From Clostridium saudiense (GTDB lineage Bacteria > Bacillota > Clostridia > Clostridiales > Clostridiaceae): a stretch of 64,000 nt of DNA. The notes beneath the pieces were generated by a model. That model saw only the letters and a program-made list of their open reading frames with translations. It ran no database searches and was not told where the DNA came from. The DNA lies in the NCBI RefSeq assembly GCF_000577815.1, contig NZ_CBYM010000001.1:124001-188000 (forward strand). Direction: 5' to 3'. Below, piece after piece: positions 9,120-19,966 of this stretch (position 1 is its first letter; each line of letters starts with the position of its first letter). The translations under genes were made by a program, and so were the position numbers.

Positions 9120-9160
9120 TTGCAAGAATTAACGATATATGATACTATCTATTTGTATCA
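9120..9160 (+). promoter_or_regulatory. modABC promoter with operator-like dyad over the -10
   Basis: TTGCAA (9120-9125), a 17-bp spacer and TACTAT (9143-9148) form a likely promoter for modA. The inverted repeat TGATAC (9140-9145) / GTATCA (9155-9160), with a 9-bp centre, overlaps the -10. This is a plausible site for the divergent regulator to repress the operon when molybdate is plentiful; the binding itself is inference. Confidence 0.5.
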
Positions 9161-9225
9161 AACATGACAAAACTAAACAAAACATAATAAAACATGTTTA
9201 TTTAAAGGAAATGGAGGATGTAATA

Positions 9226-10032
9226 ATGAAGAAATTAGGAATGATTTCAATGTTACTATGCTGTAGCTTATTATTTGTAGGTTGTGGTAAAGGTACTGAG
9301 GGGGAGAATACTAGTAAAGGTGATACAGAGGCAAAGGCTCCTGTAGAGCTAAATATATCTGCAGCTGCAAGTTTAAAAGAAGTAATGGCTGATTTAGAAA
9401 CAGAATATAAGAAGAGTAATGAAAATGTTACTTTAGTTGTAAACTATGGTTCATCAGGTTCTCTTCAACAACAAATAGAGCAGGGAGCACCTTGTGATTT
9501 ATTTATTTCTGCAGGGCAAAAGCAAATGAATGCATTAAAAGATGAGGGATTATTAGTTGATGATACAACAAAAGATTTAGTTGAAAATTCTTTAGTTCTT
9601 GTAGCAGCTAATGGAATTGATATTACTAGCTTTGATGATTTAAAAAGTGATAAAGTTACTCATATAGCTGTTGGTGAACCAGAAAGTGTTCCAGCTGGTA
9701 AATATGCAGATGAAGTATTAACAAATACAGGAATAAAAGATAGTATTACTGATAAATTGGTTTTTGCTAAAGATGTTAAAGAAGTTTTAGCTTGGGTTGC
9801 ATCAGGAAATGCAGATGTAGGATTTGTATACTTAAGTGATGCATTAAGTAGTGATAGTGTTACTATAGTTGAAAATATTGATGAAGTAAATAATCATTCA
9901 TCAATTACTTATCCAGTATCTGTTATAAAAGATTCAACTAATGCTGATGAAGCAAAGAAATTTGAAGATTTCTTATTTACTGATGCAGCACAAAAGATAT
10001 TTGAAAAGTATGGATATAAATCTGTAGAATAA
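9226..10032 (+). CDS. modA: Molybdate ABC transporter substrate-binding lipoprotein ModA
   Basis: The 268-residue lipoprotein has a signal peptide with lipobox LFVGC. The mature domain is typical of ModA: LNISAAASLKEVMADLE, VNYGSSGSLQQQIEQGAPCDLFISAG, HIAVGEPESVPAGKYADEVL, VGFVYLSDA. It captures molybdate outside the membrane for ModBC. I place the start at ATG 9226, eight bases after GGAGG (9213-9217); the frame is open further upstream but without a ribosome site and before the signal peptide. It heads the modABC operon divergent from the molybdate regulator. Confidence 0.93.
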   Translation: MKKLGMISMLLCCSLLFVGCGKGTEGENTSKGDTEAKAPVELNISAAASLKEVMADLETEYKKSNENVTLVVNYGSSGSLQQQIEQGAPCDLFISAGQKQMNALKDEGLLVDDTTKDLVENSLVLVAANGIDITSFDDLKSDKVTHIAVGEPESVPAGKYADEVLTNTGIKDSITDKLVFAKDVKEVLAWVASGNADVGFVYLSDALSSDSVTIVENIDEVNNHSSITYPVSVIKDSTNADEAKKFEDFLFTDAAQKIFEKYGYKSVE

Positions 10033-10073
10033 TATTCTGTAGAGTTAAATTGAAGAAAGTAAGGTTATAAGTT

Positions 10074-10751
10074 ATGGATTTTTCACCTTTATGGATATCG
10101 CTTAAAACGGCCTTTCTTGCAACTATTATAACTTCAATAATAGGGATATTTATATCTTATAAAATGGCTAATTATAAAGGAAGAGGTAGAGGATTCATAG
10201 ATGGAATCTTCACTCTTCCTCTAATATTGCCACCAACTGTTATAGGATTTTTCTTATTACTTATTTGTGGGAAAAATGGATTTGTAGGAAAGATTTTTAT
10301 GAGTTTTAATAAAAATATTATATTTAGCTGGAGTGCAACAGTTATAGCTGCTACTGTAGTTGCATTTCCTATGATGTATAGAACTTGTCGTTCTGCATTT
10401 GAACAAATAGATAAGAATATGATTTCAGCAGCAAGAACATTAGGTTTAAGTGAAACTAAGATATTTTTTAAAATTGCAATGCCACTTGCATGGCCAGGAA
10501 TAATTGGTGGATTGGTATTAAGTTTTGCAAGGGCGTTAGGAGAATTTGGGGCGACTTTAATGATTGCTGGTAATATACCAGGAAAAACACAAACAATGCC
10601 AGTGGCAATATTCTTTGCTGTTGAAGGTGGAGATATGAATAAGGCTATGCTTTGGGTTTTAATTATAGTTGCAATTTCATTTATAATGATATTTTTACTA
10701 AATTATTGGTGTGATACTCAACAAAAAATAATAGGCAATAGGGGGAGATAA
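10074..10751 (+). CDS. modB: Molybdate ABC transporter permease ModB
   Basis: This 225-residue integral membrane protein has about five transmembrane helices. The permease-ATPase coupling loop is visible as EQIDKNMISAARTLGLSETK (near residue 110), and the family motif FTLPLILPPTVIGF lies near residue 50. It forms the channel for molybdate delivered by ModA. It lies 41 bases after modA and two bases before modC, consistent with one transcript. The ribosome site (TAAGG) is weak. Confidence 0.93.
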   Translation: MDFSPLWISLKTAFLATIITSIIGIFISYKMANYKGRGRGFIDGIFTLPLILPPTVIGFFLLLICGKNGFVGKIFMSFNKNIIFSWSATVIAATVVAFPMMYRTCRSAFEQIDKNMISAARTLGLSETKIFFKIAMPLAWPGIIGGLVLSFARALGEFGATLMIAGNIPGKTQTMPVAIFFAVEGGDMNKAMLWVLIIVAISFIMIFLLNYWCDTQQKIIGNRGR

Positions 10752-10753
10752 TT

Positions 10754-11809
10754 ATGAGTTTATATATAGATATTAATAAAGAATTATCTTCTTTTAATTT
10801 AGATGTTTCTATGGAAAGTAAAGGTGGTATTATAGGCCTTTTAGGAGCATCGGGTTCAGGAAAAAGTATGACGCTTAAATGTATAGCAGGTATTGAAAAA
10901 GCTGATAGTGGAAAAATAATAATTAATGATAAGGTACTTTTTGATTCAGAAAAAAAAATAAATGTAAAGACCAAGGATAGAAAAGTAGGATTTTTATTTC
11001 AAAATTATGCCTTATTTCCTCATATGACTATAAAAGACAACATTGAAATTGGATTAGATAGGATAAGTAAGGCAGAAAAGAATAAATTATCATCTAATTT
11101 TATTAAAAAATTTGGATTAGAAGGACTAGAAAAGAGATATCCATGGCAGCTTTCAGGTGGACAACAACAGAGAGTTGCACTTGCAAGAGCTCTTATTACT
11201 TCACCAGATATCTTGCTTTTAGATGAACCTTTTTCTGCATTGGATAATCACTTAAGAGCTACAATGGAAAGAGAGCTTGTAGAAATTTTAAAGGATTATA
11301 ATGGGACAGTTGTTTTTGTAACTCACGATATTGCAGAGGCTTATAGAGTTTGTGATAAAATTATAGTTTTTGATAGTGGAAAGGCTAGTAATATTAGAGA
11401 AAAAAATCTTTTATTTGAAAATCCTTTAAGTTTTGCAGAAGCTAAGCTTACTGGCTGTAAGAATATATCAAAGGCTAAAAAGCTAGAAGATAATTTGATT
11501 TTAGCTGAAGATTGGGATTTAAAATTAAAATGTTCAAGTAACAATAGAGATACTGATTATATAGCAATAAGATCCCATAATATTAAGTTGTTTAAAGGGC
11601 AAGAAAATGATGAAAATGTATTTACTATGAGTATTGAAAATATAGTAGAAAATCCTTTTGATTATACTTTATATATTAGGAGCATTAAGTCAAATAAATC
11701 AAATTTAATACATTTTACTATTTCAAAAGAAGAAATGGTATTTGATATTAATGAAAAGATAAAGGTTAAATTTGAGCCAGAATATTTATTTACCTTTAAA
11801 GGTGAATAA
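10754..11809 (+). CDS. modC: Molybdate ABC transporter ATP-binding protein ModC
   Basis: The 351-residue ATPase shows Walker A GASGSGKS near residue 30, the Q-loop in FLFQNYALFP, signature LSGGQQQR near 132, Walker B ILLLDEPF near 154, and the switch His in VFVTHD. Residues about 230-351 form a degenerate TOBE/MOP-like domain, where other ModC proteins bind molybdate. It powers ModAB. Last gene of the operon, with a GGGGGAG ribosome site and followed by a terminator. Confidence 0.92.
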   Translation: MSLYIDINKELSSFNLDVSMESKGGIIGLLGASGSGKSMTLKCIAGIEKADSGKIIINDKVLFDSEKKINVKTKDRKVGFLFQNYALFPHMTIKDNIEIGLDRISKAEKNKLSSNFIKKFGLEGLEKRYPWQLSGGQQQRVALARALITSPDILLLDEPFSALDNHLRATMERELVEILKDYNGTVVFVTHDIAEAYRVCDKIIVFDSGKASNIREKNLLFENPLSFAEAKLTGCKNISKAKKLEDNLILAEDWDLKLKCSSNNRDTDYIAIRSHNIKLFKGQENDENVFTMSIENIVENPFDYTLYIRSIKSNKSNLIHFTISKEEMVFDINEKIKVKFEPEYLFTFKGE

Positions 11810-11820
11810 ATCATTATAGA

Positions 11821-11852
11821 AAATCATGTCATGAAGTTTGACATGATTTTTT
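11821..11852 (+). terminator. Terminator of modABC
   Basis: AAATCATGTCA (11821-11831) pairs with TGACATGATTT (11839-11849), 7-nt loop, then a T run. Confidence 0.88.
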
Positions 11853-11918
11853 TGTATTGTTATTTATTTAGATGATATAATTATAAATAAAGTTAGATAT
11901 GTATAAAGGAGGAGAGGT

Positions 11919-12527
11919 ATGTATAAAAATATTATTTTTGATTTAGGAAATGTAGTTTTAGATTATAATCCAAAGGTATATTTAAAGAACAAATTAAATG
12001 ATACTAAAAGTGAAGAATTGGTATTAGATAGTATTTTTAAAAGCAAAGAGTGGCCGATGTTAGATAGAGGAACTATTACAGAAGAAGTAGCAATTAAAAA
12101 TATAGTTAGTAGAAATATTGAAAGTAAAGATATAATAGAGTTAGCTTTTGAAAACTGGTATGAAATGTTAACACCTTTAAATGAGACTGTTGATATTATA
12201 AAAGAACTTAAAGATGATGGGTATAAAATATACTATTTATCAAATTTTCATTCAAAAGCATTTGAGATTGTAACAGAAAAATATGAGTTTTTTAACCTTT
12301 TTGAAGGTGGGATTGTATCATTTAGAGAACAGCTTTTAAAACCAGAAAAAGAAATTTATAATAGGCTTTTAGAGAGGTATGGTTTAATTCCTGAAGAAAG
12401 TATTTTTATAGATGATGTCCTTGAAAACGTTAAAGGAGCAGGTGAAGAAGGAATTAAGGGGATTCAATTTAAAAATATAAATGAATTGAGAAAAGAGTTA
12501 AATGAATGTGGTGTTTTAAAAAGATAA
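11919..12527 (+). CDS. HAD-IA family phosphatase
   Basis: This 202-residue haloacid dehalogenase-like hydrolase has motif I FDLGNVVLDY (the catalytic Asp-x-Asn form seen in YihX-like sugar phosphatases), motif II YYLSNFH, motif III Lys in LLKPEKEIY and motif IV FIDDVLENV. A helical cap lies at about residues 18-85. Family members dephosphorylate hexose phosphates such as glucose-1-phosphate; the substrate here is not known. The ribosome site is AAAGGAGG. cutC follows after 55 bases and may be cotranscribed. Confidence 0.82.
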   Translation: MYKNIIFDLGNVVLDYNPKVYLKNKLNDTKSEELVLDSIFKSKEWPMLDRGTITEEVAIKNIVSRNIESKDIIELAFENWYEMLTPLNETVDIIKELKDDGYKIYYLSNFHSKAFEIVTEKYEFFNLFEGGIVSFREQLLKPEKEIYNRLLERYGLIPEESIFIDDVLENVKGAGEEGIKGIQFKNINELRKELNECGVLKR

Positions 12528-12582
12528 ATACAGAAAAGTATAAATTGAAATTTAACTTAAAAGAGTACAATGGAGGAATTTT

Positions 12583-13209
12583 ATGGGCATTTTATTAGAA
12601 GCTTGTGTTGGATGTTATAAAGAGGCTAAAAAAGCAGAGTTACAAGGAGCAGATAGAATTGAGCTTTGTGATAACCTAGGTGAAGGTGGGACAACTCCGT
12701 CTTATGGAACTATATATTTAGCAACGCAAAATATTAATATACCTATAGCAGTAATAATAAGACCTAGAGGTGGAGATTTTGTTTATTCAAATGATGAATT
12801 TGAAATAATGAAAAAAGATATAGTTATTTGTAAAGAGTTAGGTGTAGAAACTGTAGTATTTGGTATATTAAATAAAGAAAATAAGATTGATATAGAACGA
12901 ACTAAGGAATTAATTGATTTAGCTAGCGGATTAAAGGTTACTTTTCATATGGCTTTTGATGAAATAGATGATAAGTTTGAAGCATTAAATCAATTGATAT
13001 CTATGAATGTTGATAGAGTTTTAACTAAAGGATGTAAGACTTGTGCATTAGATGGTAAAAATACATTAAAGAATCTTGTGGAAAAAAGTGATAATAGAAT
13101 TACTATTTTAGTAGGAGGAGGAGTTACTTATAAAAATTATAAAGAACTTTCAAATTATATAGGATGTAATGAAATGCATGGAAGTAAGATAGTAGGAACT
13201 TTAAAATAG
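12583..13209 (+). CDS. cutC: CutC family copper homeostasis protein
   Basis: The 208-residue TIM-barrel protein matches CutC: LLEACVGCYKEAKKAELQGA, DRIELCDNLGEGGTTPSYG, VIIRPRGGDFVYS, TFHMAFDEIDD, RVLTKGCKTCALDG, and the C-terminal EMHGSKI. The family was linked to copper tolerance in E. coli, but its biochemical activity is disputed. The protein is cytoplasmic, without a signal peptide. It is somewhat shorter than E. coli CutC (about 248) and ends after the HGS motif. The ribosome site is GGAGG. Confidence 0.88.
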   Translation: MGILLEACVGCYKEAKKAELQGADRIELCDNLGEGGTTPSYGTIYLATQNINIPIAVIIRPRGGDFVYSNDEFEIMKKDIVICKELGVETVVFGILNKENKIDIERTKELIDLASGLKVTFHMAFDEIDDKFEALNQLISMNVDRVLTKGCKTCALDGKNTLKNLVEKSDNRITILVGGGVTYKNYKELSNYIGCNEMHGSKIVGTLK

Positions 13210-13322
13210 TATAGTTTTTGAATGAATTTAATAATTTTATATTTAAGATAATAGATTTAAATATAAAAATAGATGTAAAATTTATTTTTAACAGTATGCT
13301 TATATAAATGAACTAATCAAAT

Positions 13323-13356
13323 AAATTCCAATAAGTTCAACTTATTGGAATTTTAT
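13323..13356. terminator. Bidirectional terminator between cutC and the GNAT gene
   Basis: AAATTCCAATAAG (13323-13335) pairs with CTTATTGGAATTT (13341-13353) over a TTCAA loop. T runs lie on the plus side and A runs on the other, so it can serve both converging genes. Confidence 0.75.
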
Positions 13357-13368
13357 TTGATTTATACT

Positions 13369-13782
13369 TTATAGAATTTTTTTAAAGAAAATTTCTCCAA
13401 CACCATCCTCATTAATCCCACATAGCATTCCACATTCAATAAAACCCATTTTTAAGTGCCATTTTTGAGGATTAACTGCATCTGTCATAGTTGAGCTTAA
13501 TAAGGTATTTTGTCCATTATTTTTTAAATAATTTTCTAAAAATGATAACATAGATTTTCCAATGCCATTAGCTCTATAATCCTTTTTTATGACTATGTAA
13601 CTTATAAATGGAAGATGTGTCCAGATATATTCTATTTTTAAACAACCAATAATTTTATTGTTATGCTCTGCTACTATTACTTCTTTCATATGAATTTTAT
13701 TTTTTATAATATTAACATTTTTATGTAAGTCCAATTCTACACAGCTATTAAAATCTTTTTCTTCAGCAAATCGAATATTCAT
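13369..13782 (-). CDS. GNAT family N-acetyltransferase
   Basis: The 137-residue protein has the GNAT fold: N-terminal MNIRFAEEKDFNSC, the central strand ISYIVIKKDYRANGIGKSML with the acetyl-CoA loop R-x-x-G-I-G, and C-terminal HLKMGFIECGM. The acceptor substrate is unknown. It converges on cutC and shares its terminator. The ribosome site is AAAGG. Confidence 0.82.
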   Translation of the reverse strand: MNIRFAEEKDFNSCVELDLHKNVNIIKNKIHMKEVIVAEHNNKIIGCLKIEYIWTHLPFISYIVIKKDYRANGIGKSMLSFLENYLKNNGQNTLLSSTMTDAVNPQKWHLKMGFIECGMLCGINEDGVGEIFFKKIL

Positions 13783-13907
13783 ATTTAATTACTACCTTTC
13801 TATACACTATTTTACAATTTGATTATAGCCTATTTTTGCTATTTTATAAATAATTATTATAGTATATAATAAGAAATAAATTAAATTATAAGAAAAGGAA
13901 TAAGATT

Positions 13908-14315
13908 ATGGTACATGAATTAACAGTATATAAGTTAGGTAAATTATTAAATGAACTTTCTTCACAGTATGATGTGAATTTATTAGTAAAAAGAAAGTTA
14001 AGTGGAGGATTTATTACAATTACAGGTGAAGTAAATGTAGATTATATTCCAACTGATAAAAAGACTTTAAAGGGAAATAACATTATTGGTTTAAAGGTAA
14101 AAAACAACAGTGGAGAAATTGATTTAAAAATTACAGGAATTAAGGATACTTTATTTAAAGTTGAAGTTGCCCCTACAAAGTTTAAAGAAGTTAGTATTGG
14201 GGGATTATCTATAGATAAGATTCAAGAAAGTAAAGATGAGTGCAAAGTAAGAGTTGATGAAGATTTAATTTTTACAGTTCCTGCACCAAGCGAAGTAGTA
14301 GAAAAATTAATATAA
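13908..14315 (+). CDS. Conserved-looking small protein of unknown function
   Basis: The 135-residue product (MVHELTVYKLGKLLNELSSQ) begins with a predicted helix, followed by alternating beta-like segments (GGFITITGEV, NIIGLKVKNNSGEIDLKITG, LFKVEVAP). No signal peptide, membrane segment, cysteine cluster or known catalytic motif is visible. AAAAGGA lies before the ATG and a terminator follows, so it is expressed alone. I do not recognise a family. Confidence 0.6.
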   Translation: MVHELTVYKLGKLLNELSSQYDVNLLVKRKLSGGFITITGEVNVDYIPTDKKTLKGNNIIGLKVKNNSGEIDLKITGIKDTLFKVEVAPTKFKEVSIGGLSIDKIQESKDECKVRVDEDLIFTVPAPSEVVEKLI

Positions 14316-14331
14316 AAAATAAATTAATAAA

Positions 14332-14361
14332 TGTCGATGCTATTTAAGTATCGATATTTTT
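14332..14361 (+). terminator. Terminator after the unknown gene at 13908
   Basis: TGTCGATGCT (14332-14341) pairs with AGTATCGATA (14347-14356), including two G-T pairs, 5-nt loop, then T run. Confidence 0.75.
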
Positions 14362-14472
14362 ATGTTTTTATAAAGTCATAAGGAAAAGTAATTTTATAGT
14401 ATAACAAGAGTAATTATATAAATTTTAACTTAAATTTCATAGTATTCTGTATATTTAAGATTAATAAAATTA

Positions 14473-14481
14473 TGCTATAAT
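14473..14481 (+). promoter_or_regulatory. Extended -10 promoter of polC
   Basis: TGC-TATAAT at 14473-14481 is an extended -10. The -35 (ATTTAA, 14453-14458) is weak. It lies 38 bases before the polC start. Confidence 0.5.
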
Positions 14482-14519
14482 GATGTAGTTGAAAAAATTA
14501 AGATATTGGGGGTAAAAGA

Positions 14520-17500
14520 TTGAGTGACGATATTATAAAGAAGCTAACCCTTGAAATAAATAAGCATGAAAATTTAGAAGATAAAGAACTTAAAATAATT
14601 AAGTTCCAACTTTTAAGAAAAAGTATGATTTTAAAAGTTGTTTTAAGAGGTAAGGAAAAATTAACTCATGACGAAGAGGAGTTAATTAAAAAGATAATTT
14701 GTAAAACTTTAATGATAAGAATTACTGTTGAAATAGTATTTTATAGGGATGCATCGGACATAACTTTAGAAGAAGTTATACAAAATCACTGGATTGAATG
14801 TATTTCAAGTACTATTAAAAAAACTCCTTTATGTAAAAGTCTTTTATTAAATTGTAGAAAAGAAATTAATGGGAATAAAGTTACTATTTACAATGGATAT
14901 GATAAATTAACAGATCATTTAAAAGGTAAACAAGGAGAAAAGTCATTAGAAGATACTGTAAAAGCAATGTTTGGTATATCTTGTAGATTTGAATTGAAAT
15001 TTGATCCTGAAATGGAGATAACTATAGACTTTGAAGCTAGGGAGAAAGAAGAACGAGAATTATTAAGTAAAGCAATGCAAGCAAGAGTTCAAGAAATGAG
15101 TAACAGCTCTAGTGGAGGAAGTAAACCAGCGGAGAAAAAGCCTGCTGAAAAGAAAGCTTATGAAAAGAAAGAAAATGGATATAAGAGAGAGGCAAAAGCT
15201 GAAAATGCTATTTATGGTAGAAATATATCTATTGAAGCAACTCCTATTAATGAAATAAATGAAAGATCAGGTTATGTTGCAGTTTTAGGTGATGTATTTA
15301 AAGTTGATACTATGGAAACTAAAACAGGAAAGATAATTTTAACATTCTATATTACTGATTATACAAGTTCAATAACAGTAAAATGTTTCTTAAAACCACA
15401 AGAAAAAGATGAAGTTCTCGATAATGTTAAGAAAGGTTTATATTGTAAGGTAAGAGGGGAAGCAGTATATGATACTTACCAAAGAGAAGTTGTAATAATG
15501 GGTAGAGACATTTTAAAAATGAAAAAGATGGAGAAAATGGATGGAGCTGAAGAAAAAAGAGTTGAGCTTCATTGCCATACTACTATGAGTGCAATGGATG
15601 GAGTTACTCCAGTTTCTAAAATAATAGAAAGAGCTGCTAAATGGGGGCATCCAGCAATAGCTATTACTGATCATGGTGTTGTTCAGGCCTTTCCTGATGC
15701 ACAGATAGCTGCTAAAAAAAATAAAATTAAGGTTATTTATGGTGTTGAAGGGTATTTAGTTGATGATGGTGTTCCATTAGCATTAAATGAAAAAGGGCAA
15801 AATTTAGATGATACTTATGTTGTATTTGACTTAGAAACAACAGGATTTTCATCTAAGAATGATAAGATAATTGAAATAGGTGCAGTTAAAATTAGGAATG
15901 GAGAAATTATTGATAACTTTAGTGAGTTTGTTAATCCAAGACGACCTATACCATATAAGATAATAGAATTAACAGGTATTAATGATGATATGGTTAGAGA
16001 TGCACAATCAATTGAAGATATACTTCCAAGATTTATAGAGTTTATAGGAGATTCTGTTGTTGTTGCACATAATGCTTCTTTTGACTGTAGTTTTATTTCT
16101 AAAAATTGCAATGATTTAGGATTGAAATTTGAGCCAACTATAGTTGATACAGTGCCGTTATGTAGATTTTTATATCCAGAATTAAAATCTGTAAAATTAA
16201 ATATTGTAGCAAAGCATTTAGGTGTAAAGCTTGAAAGTCACCATAGAGCTGTAGATGATGCTAAAGCAACGGGAGATATATTACTTGAATGTATTAAAAA
16301 AATTAAGGAAGAAATAGAAATAAATACTCTTTCAGAATTGAATAAGGTATTTTTAGAGAAAGTTGATATTAAAAAATTACCTACTTACCACATAATTATA
16401 TTGGCTAAAACTCAAGCTGGGATTAGAAACCTGTATAAACTAGTATCTGAAGCGCATATAGATAATTTCTTTAGAAGACCTAGGACTAAAAAGTCAAGGC
16501 TTATGGAAATGAGAGAAGGGCTTATTATTGGTGGAGCTTGTGAGGCTGGTGAAGTTTATAGATCAGTAGTTGGTGGAAAAAGTGATGAAGAAATAAAAGA
16601 AGTAATGAGCTTTTATGATTATGTTGAGATTCAACCTATTGCCAATAATGCTTATATGATAGAAAAAGGTTCGGTTAAAGATGAAGATGAACTAAAAGAT
16701 ATTAATAGAAAAATATATGATTTAGCGAAGGAAATTAACAAACCTACTGTAGCAACTTGTGATGTTCATTTCTTAGACCCTCAAGATGAGGCATTTAGAA
16801 GAATTATAATGGCAGGGCAGGGGTTTGGTGATGCTGATAATCAAGCACCACTTTATCTTAGAACTACAGAAGAGATGTTAAAGGAATTTGCTTATTTAGG
16901 AACTGATATTGCTAAAGAAGTAGTAATTAAAAATCCTACTGAAATTGCTAACTCGGTTGAGGAAAATTTAAAGCCAATTCCAGATGAAACATATCCTCCT
17001 AAAATTGAAGGTGCTGATGATGATATAAGAAATATGACGATGAATAAGGTACACTCAATTTATGGTGATCCTTTGCCAGAAGTAGTACAAAAAAGATTAG
17101 ATAAGGAGTTAAATTCTATTATTAATAATGGTTATGCTGTTCTTTATCTAATTGCTCAAAAATTAGTTGCTAAATCTTATTCAGATGGTTACTTAGTTGG
17201 ATCAAGAGGATCTGTTGGTTCATCATTTGTTGCAACAATGTCTGATATAACAGAGGTTAATGGACTACCACCACATTACGTTTGTCCAAAATGTAAAAAG
17301 TCTCATTTCTTCTTAGATGGATCTGTTAGTTCTGGTGCCGATCTTGAGGATAAGGATTGTCCTGATTGTGGTGTTCCTTATATTAAGGATGGTCATGATA
17401 TTCCTTTCGAAACATTCTTAGGTTTTGAAGGAGATAAAGAACCAGATATAGATTTAAATTTCTCTGGAGATAACCAAGGAGATATTCATAAATATACAGA

Positions 17501-18866
17501 AGTATTATTTGGAAAGGGTTATGTCTTTAAGGCAGGAACAATTGGTACAGTAGCAGAAAAGACAGCATATGGATTTGTTAAAAAGTATTTAGATCAAAAG
17601 GGACTTGTGGTATCTCAAGCAGAAATTGAAAGATTGACAATTGGATGTACAGGGATAAAAAGAACTACTGGTCAGCATCCAGGTGGAATAATGGTTGTAC
17701 CTAATTATACAGATGTGTATAATTTTACACCAATTCAAAGACCTGCAGATGACCCAACATCTGATGTTACAACAACACATTTTGACTATCACTCTATCTC
17801 TGGTAGATTGCTTAAGTTAGATATACTTGGGCACGACGATCCGACAGTACTTAGAATGTTACAAGATATAACTGGATTAGACCCTAAAACTATACCTTTA
17901 AATGATAAAAAGGTACTGTCTTTATTTACATCACCGGAAGCTCTTGGTGTTACAAAGGAGGAGTTAGAATGTGAAGTTGGTTCATATGGTTTACCTGAGT
18001 TTGGAACTAAATTTGTTCGTCAAATGCTAGTTGATACTCAACCACAAACATTTTCAGATTTAGTAAGAATATCAGGACTTTCACATGGTACTGACGTTTG
18101 GCTTAATAATGCACAATATTTTATTAAAGAAGGATATACTACCTTAAGAGATTGTATTGCAACCAGAGACGATATCATGGTTTATCTTATGTATAAAGGT
18201 GTTGCACCTAAAACAGCTTTTACAATAATGGAAAGCGTAAGAAAAGGTAAGGGGTTAACAGAAGAATTTGAAAAGACCATGAAGGAAAATAACGTTGAAG
18301 ATTGGTATATAGAATCATGTAAAAGAATAAAATACATGTTCCCGAAAGGGCATGCTGTTGCATATGTTATGATGGCAGTTAGAGTTGCTTATTACAAGGT
18401 ATATTATCCATTAGCATATTATGCAACATACTTTACAGTTAGAGGAGCTGACGATTTTGATGCAGATTTAATATGTAAGGGTGAAACTGCAGTTCATGCA
18501 AGGCTTCAAGAGTTATATGAACTTGGAAATCAAGCAACTGTAAAAGATAAAGGATTAATTACAGTATTAGAACTTTCTTTTGAAATGTATAAAAGAGGAT
18601 TTAAAATGTTAAAAGTAGATTTATATAAATCTGATGCAACAAAATTCTTAATTGTAGATAATGCATTAAGGCCACCTTTAAGCTCATTGCAAGGGGTTGG
18701 AGTGAATGCCGCAAAATCTATTGCGGAAGCAAGAAAGGATGGAGAGTTTATTTCAAAAGAAGATTTAAGATTAAGATCAAAGGTATCAAAAACTGTTATT
18801 GAAACATTAAGCAATCATGGTTGTTTAGAAGGTATGTCTGAAACTAATCAATTATCATTATTTTAA
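14520..18866 (+). CDS. polC: DNA polymerase III alpha subunit, Gram-positive type (PolC)
   Basis: The 1448-residue replicative polymerase has all PolC parts. An OB-fold lies at about residues 235-340 ([15 protein letters not shown]). The split PHP domain starts with [14 protein letters not shown] near 347 and ends with CDVHFLDP near 747. Between them is a DEDDh proofreading exonuclease ([10 protein letters not shown] near 433, [14 protein letters not shown] near 575). A zinc-binding loop has CPKC near 922 and CPDC near 947. The polymerase aspartates lie in [10 protein letters not shown] near 980. HhH motifs follow near the C-terminus, which ends QLSLF, a beta-clamp-binding motif. The start is a TTG at 14520, seven bases after GGGGG. 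It is monocistronic, with an extended -10 promoter and its own terminator. Confidence 0.97.
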   Translation: MSDDIIKKLTLEINKHENLEDKELKIIKFQLLRKSMILKVVLRGKEKLTHDEEELIKKIICKTLMIRITVEIVFYRDASDITLEEVIQNHWIECISSTIKKTPLCKSLLLNCRKEINGNKVTIYNGYDKLTDHLKGKQGEKSLEDTVKAMFGISCRFELKFDPEMEITIDFEAREKEERELLSKAMQARVQEMSNSSSGGSKPAEKKPAEKKAYEKKENGYKREAKAENAIYGRNISIEATPINEINERSGYVAVLGDVFKVDTMETKTGKIILTFYITDYTSSITVKCFLKPQEKDEVLDNVKKGLYCKVRGEAVYDTYQREVVIMGRDILKMKKMEKMDGAEEKRVELHCHTTMSAMDGVTPVSKIIERAAKWGHPAIAITDHGVVQAFPDAQIAAKKNKIKVIYGVEGYLVDDGVPLALNEKGQNLDDTYVVFDLETTGFSSKNDKIIEIGAVKIRNGEIIDNFSEFVNPRRPIPYKIIELTGINDDMVRDAQSIEDILPRFIEFIGDSVVVAHNASFDCSFISKNCNDLGLKFEPTIVDTVPLCRFLYPELKSVKLNIVAKHLGVKLESHHRAVDDAKATGDILLECIKKIKEEIEINTLSELNKVFLEKVDIKKLPTYHIIILAKTQAGIRNLYKLVSEAHIDNFFRRPRTKKSRLMEMREGLIIGGACEAGEVYRSVVGGKSDEEIKEVMSFYDYVEIQPIANNAYMIEKGSVKDEDELKDINRKIYDLAKEINKPTVATCDVHFLDPQDEAFRRIIMAGQGFGDADNQAPLYLRTTEEMLKEFAYLGTDIAKEVVIKNPTEIANSVEENLKPIPDETYPPKIEGADDDIRNMTMNKVHSIYGDPLPEVVQKRLDKELNSIINNGYAVLYLIAQKLVAKSYSDGYLVGSRGSVGSSFVATMSDITEVNGLPPHYVCPKCKKSHFFLDGSVSSGADLEDKDCPDCGVPYIKDGHDIPFETFLGFEGDKEPDIDLNFSGDNQGDIHKYTEVLFGKGYVFKAGTIGTVAEKTAYGFVKKYLDQKGLVVSQAEIERLTIGCTGIKRTTGQHPGGIMVVPNYTDVYNFTPIQRPADDPTSDVTTTHFDYHSISGRLLKLDILGHDDPTVLRMLQDITGLDPKTIPLNDKKVLSLFTSPEALGVTKEELECEVGSYGLPEFGTKFVRQMLVDTQPQTFSDLVRISGLSHGTDVWLNNAQYFIKEGYTTLRDCIATRDDIMVYLMYKGVAPKTAFTIMESVRKGKGLTEEFEKTMKENNVEDWYIESCKRIKYMFPKGHAVAYVMMAVRVAYYKVYYPLAYYATYFTVRGADDFDADLICKGETAVHARLQELYELGNQATVKDKGLITVLELSFEMYKRGFKMLKVDLYKSDATKFLIVDNALRPPLSSLQGVGVNAAKSIAEARKDGEFISKEDLRLRSKVSKTVIETLSNHGCLEGMSETNQLSLF

Positions 18867-18876
18867 TATTATATAT

Positions 18877-18930
18877 AAATAAGACTAATTATTTAATGAA
18901 AAATCATAAAATAATTAGTCTTATTTTATA
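18877..18930. terminator. Terminator of polC (near-symmetric)
   Basis: AAATAAGACTAATTATTT (18877-18894) pairs with the exact complement at 18909-18926, followed by T-rich sequence. Confidence 0.8.
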
Positions 18931-18976
18931 TTTTTTATTGTATAATAATTAAATTGGAAAAGAAAGGAGATTTTAA

Positions 18977-19888
18977 ATGGATTTGTCAGTTATAGTTAAT
19001 GGAGTAATATCATTATTTTTAATAATATTAGTAGGGGTATATGCTGCTAAGAAAAGAATAATAACTAAAGAAATAAATAAAGGTTTAACTAATATTCTTC
19101 TTAAAATTACATTACCATGTCTTGTAGTATCATCATTTATATTTGATTTAAGTGACGAGTTAAAAGATAACATTATTAGATGTTTTATATATAGTCCATT
19201 GGTTTTAATTATTTCAATAGTTATATCGTATATACTTCTTATACCAATCAAAGGTGAAAAAAAGATAATAATACAATTTGCAAATGTGTTTTCTAATTGT
19301 GGATTTATTGGCTTTCCTATAGTGTTTAGTATATATGGAAATGAAGGAGTAATATATGCTTCTATATTTAATTTATTTTTTACTGCTTTTTTATGGACAT
19401 ATGGAGTTATTTTATTTAATGGGAAAATGAAAAGAGAGGATATAAAAAAAGTATTGTTAAATCCAGCTATAGTTGCAGTGTTTATTGGATTAATAATTAT
19501 GATTTTTGGTTTTGATATTCCTAGTGTTTTATCTTCTACATTAGATTTAGTTGGAAATATGACTTCACCACTGTCTATGATAATAGTTGGTGTTATACTT
19601 GGAAATGCGAAAATAATTTCATATTTAAAGGATAAAACAATTTATTATAGCGCATTTTTGAAATTAATAATTATGCCATGTATATTAATTTTAATTTCAA
19701 GGTTACTTAAAGATACTTCTTTAGTAATTAAGACATTGATAATAGTAACTGCAATGCCAGCTGCAGCTATGACATCTATATTAGCAGAAAGCTTTGATAA
19801 GGAAAGTGAATATTCAGCAGTAATTGTATTTATAACTACTTTATTTTCAGTTATTACATTTCCGATATTGCTTAATTTTATACTTTAG
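18977..19888 (+). CDS. AEC family transporter (auxin efflux carrier/malonate permease-like)
   Basis: The 303-residue membrane protein has about ten hydrophobic segments. It carries AEC-family features: the N-terminal GVYAAKKRIITKEINKGLTN with SFIFDLS, the central FANVFSNCGFIGFPIVF, a second-half SPLSMIIVGVILG, and C-terminal MPAAAMTSILAE. Family members export organic acids or related anions; the substrate cannot be read here. The ribosome site is AAAGGAG. Confidence 0.82.
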   Translation: MDLSVIVNGVISLFLIILVGVYAAKKRIITKEINKGLTNILLKITLPCLVVSSFIFDLSDELKDNIIRCFIYSPLVLIISIVISYILLIPIKGEKKIIIQFANVFSNCGFIGFPIVFSIYGNEGVIYASIFNLFFTAFLWTYGVILFNGKMKREDIKKVLLNPAIVAVFIGLIIMIFGFDIPSVLSSTLDLVGNMTSPLSMIIVGVILGNAKIISYLKDKTIYYSAFLKLIIMPCILILISRLLKDTSLVIKTLIIVTAMPAAAMTSILAESFDKESEYSAVIVFITTLFSVITFPILLNFIL

Positions 19889-19966
19889 AGAAATGATAAT
19901 TATTTATGAACAAATATAATATGATCATCATAGGATATTTATAAGTAATCTTAAAAGGAGATTAAA

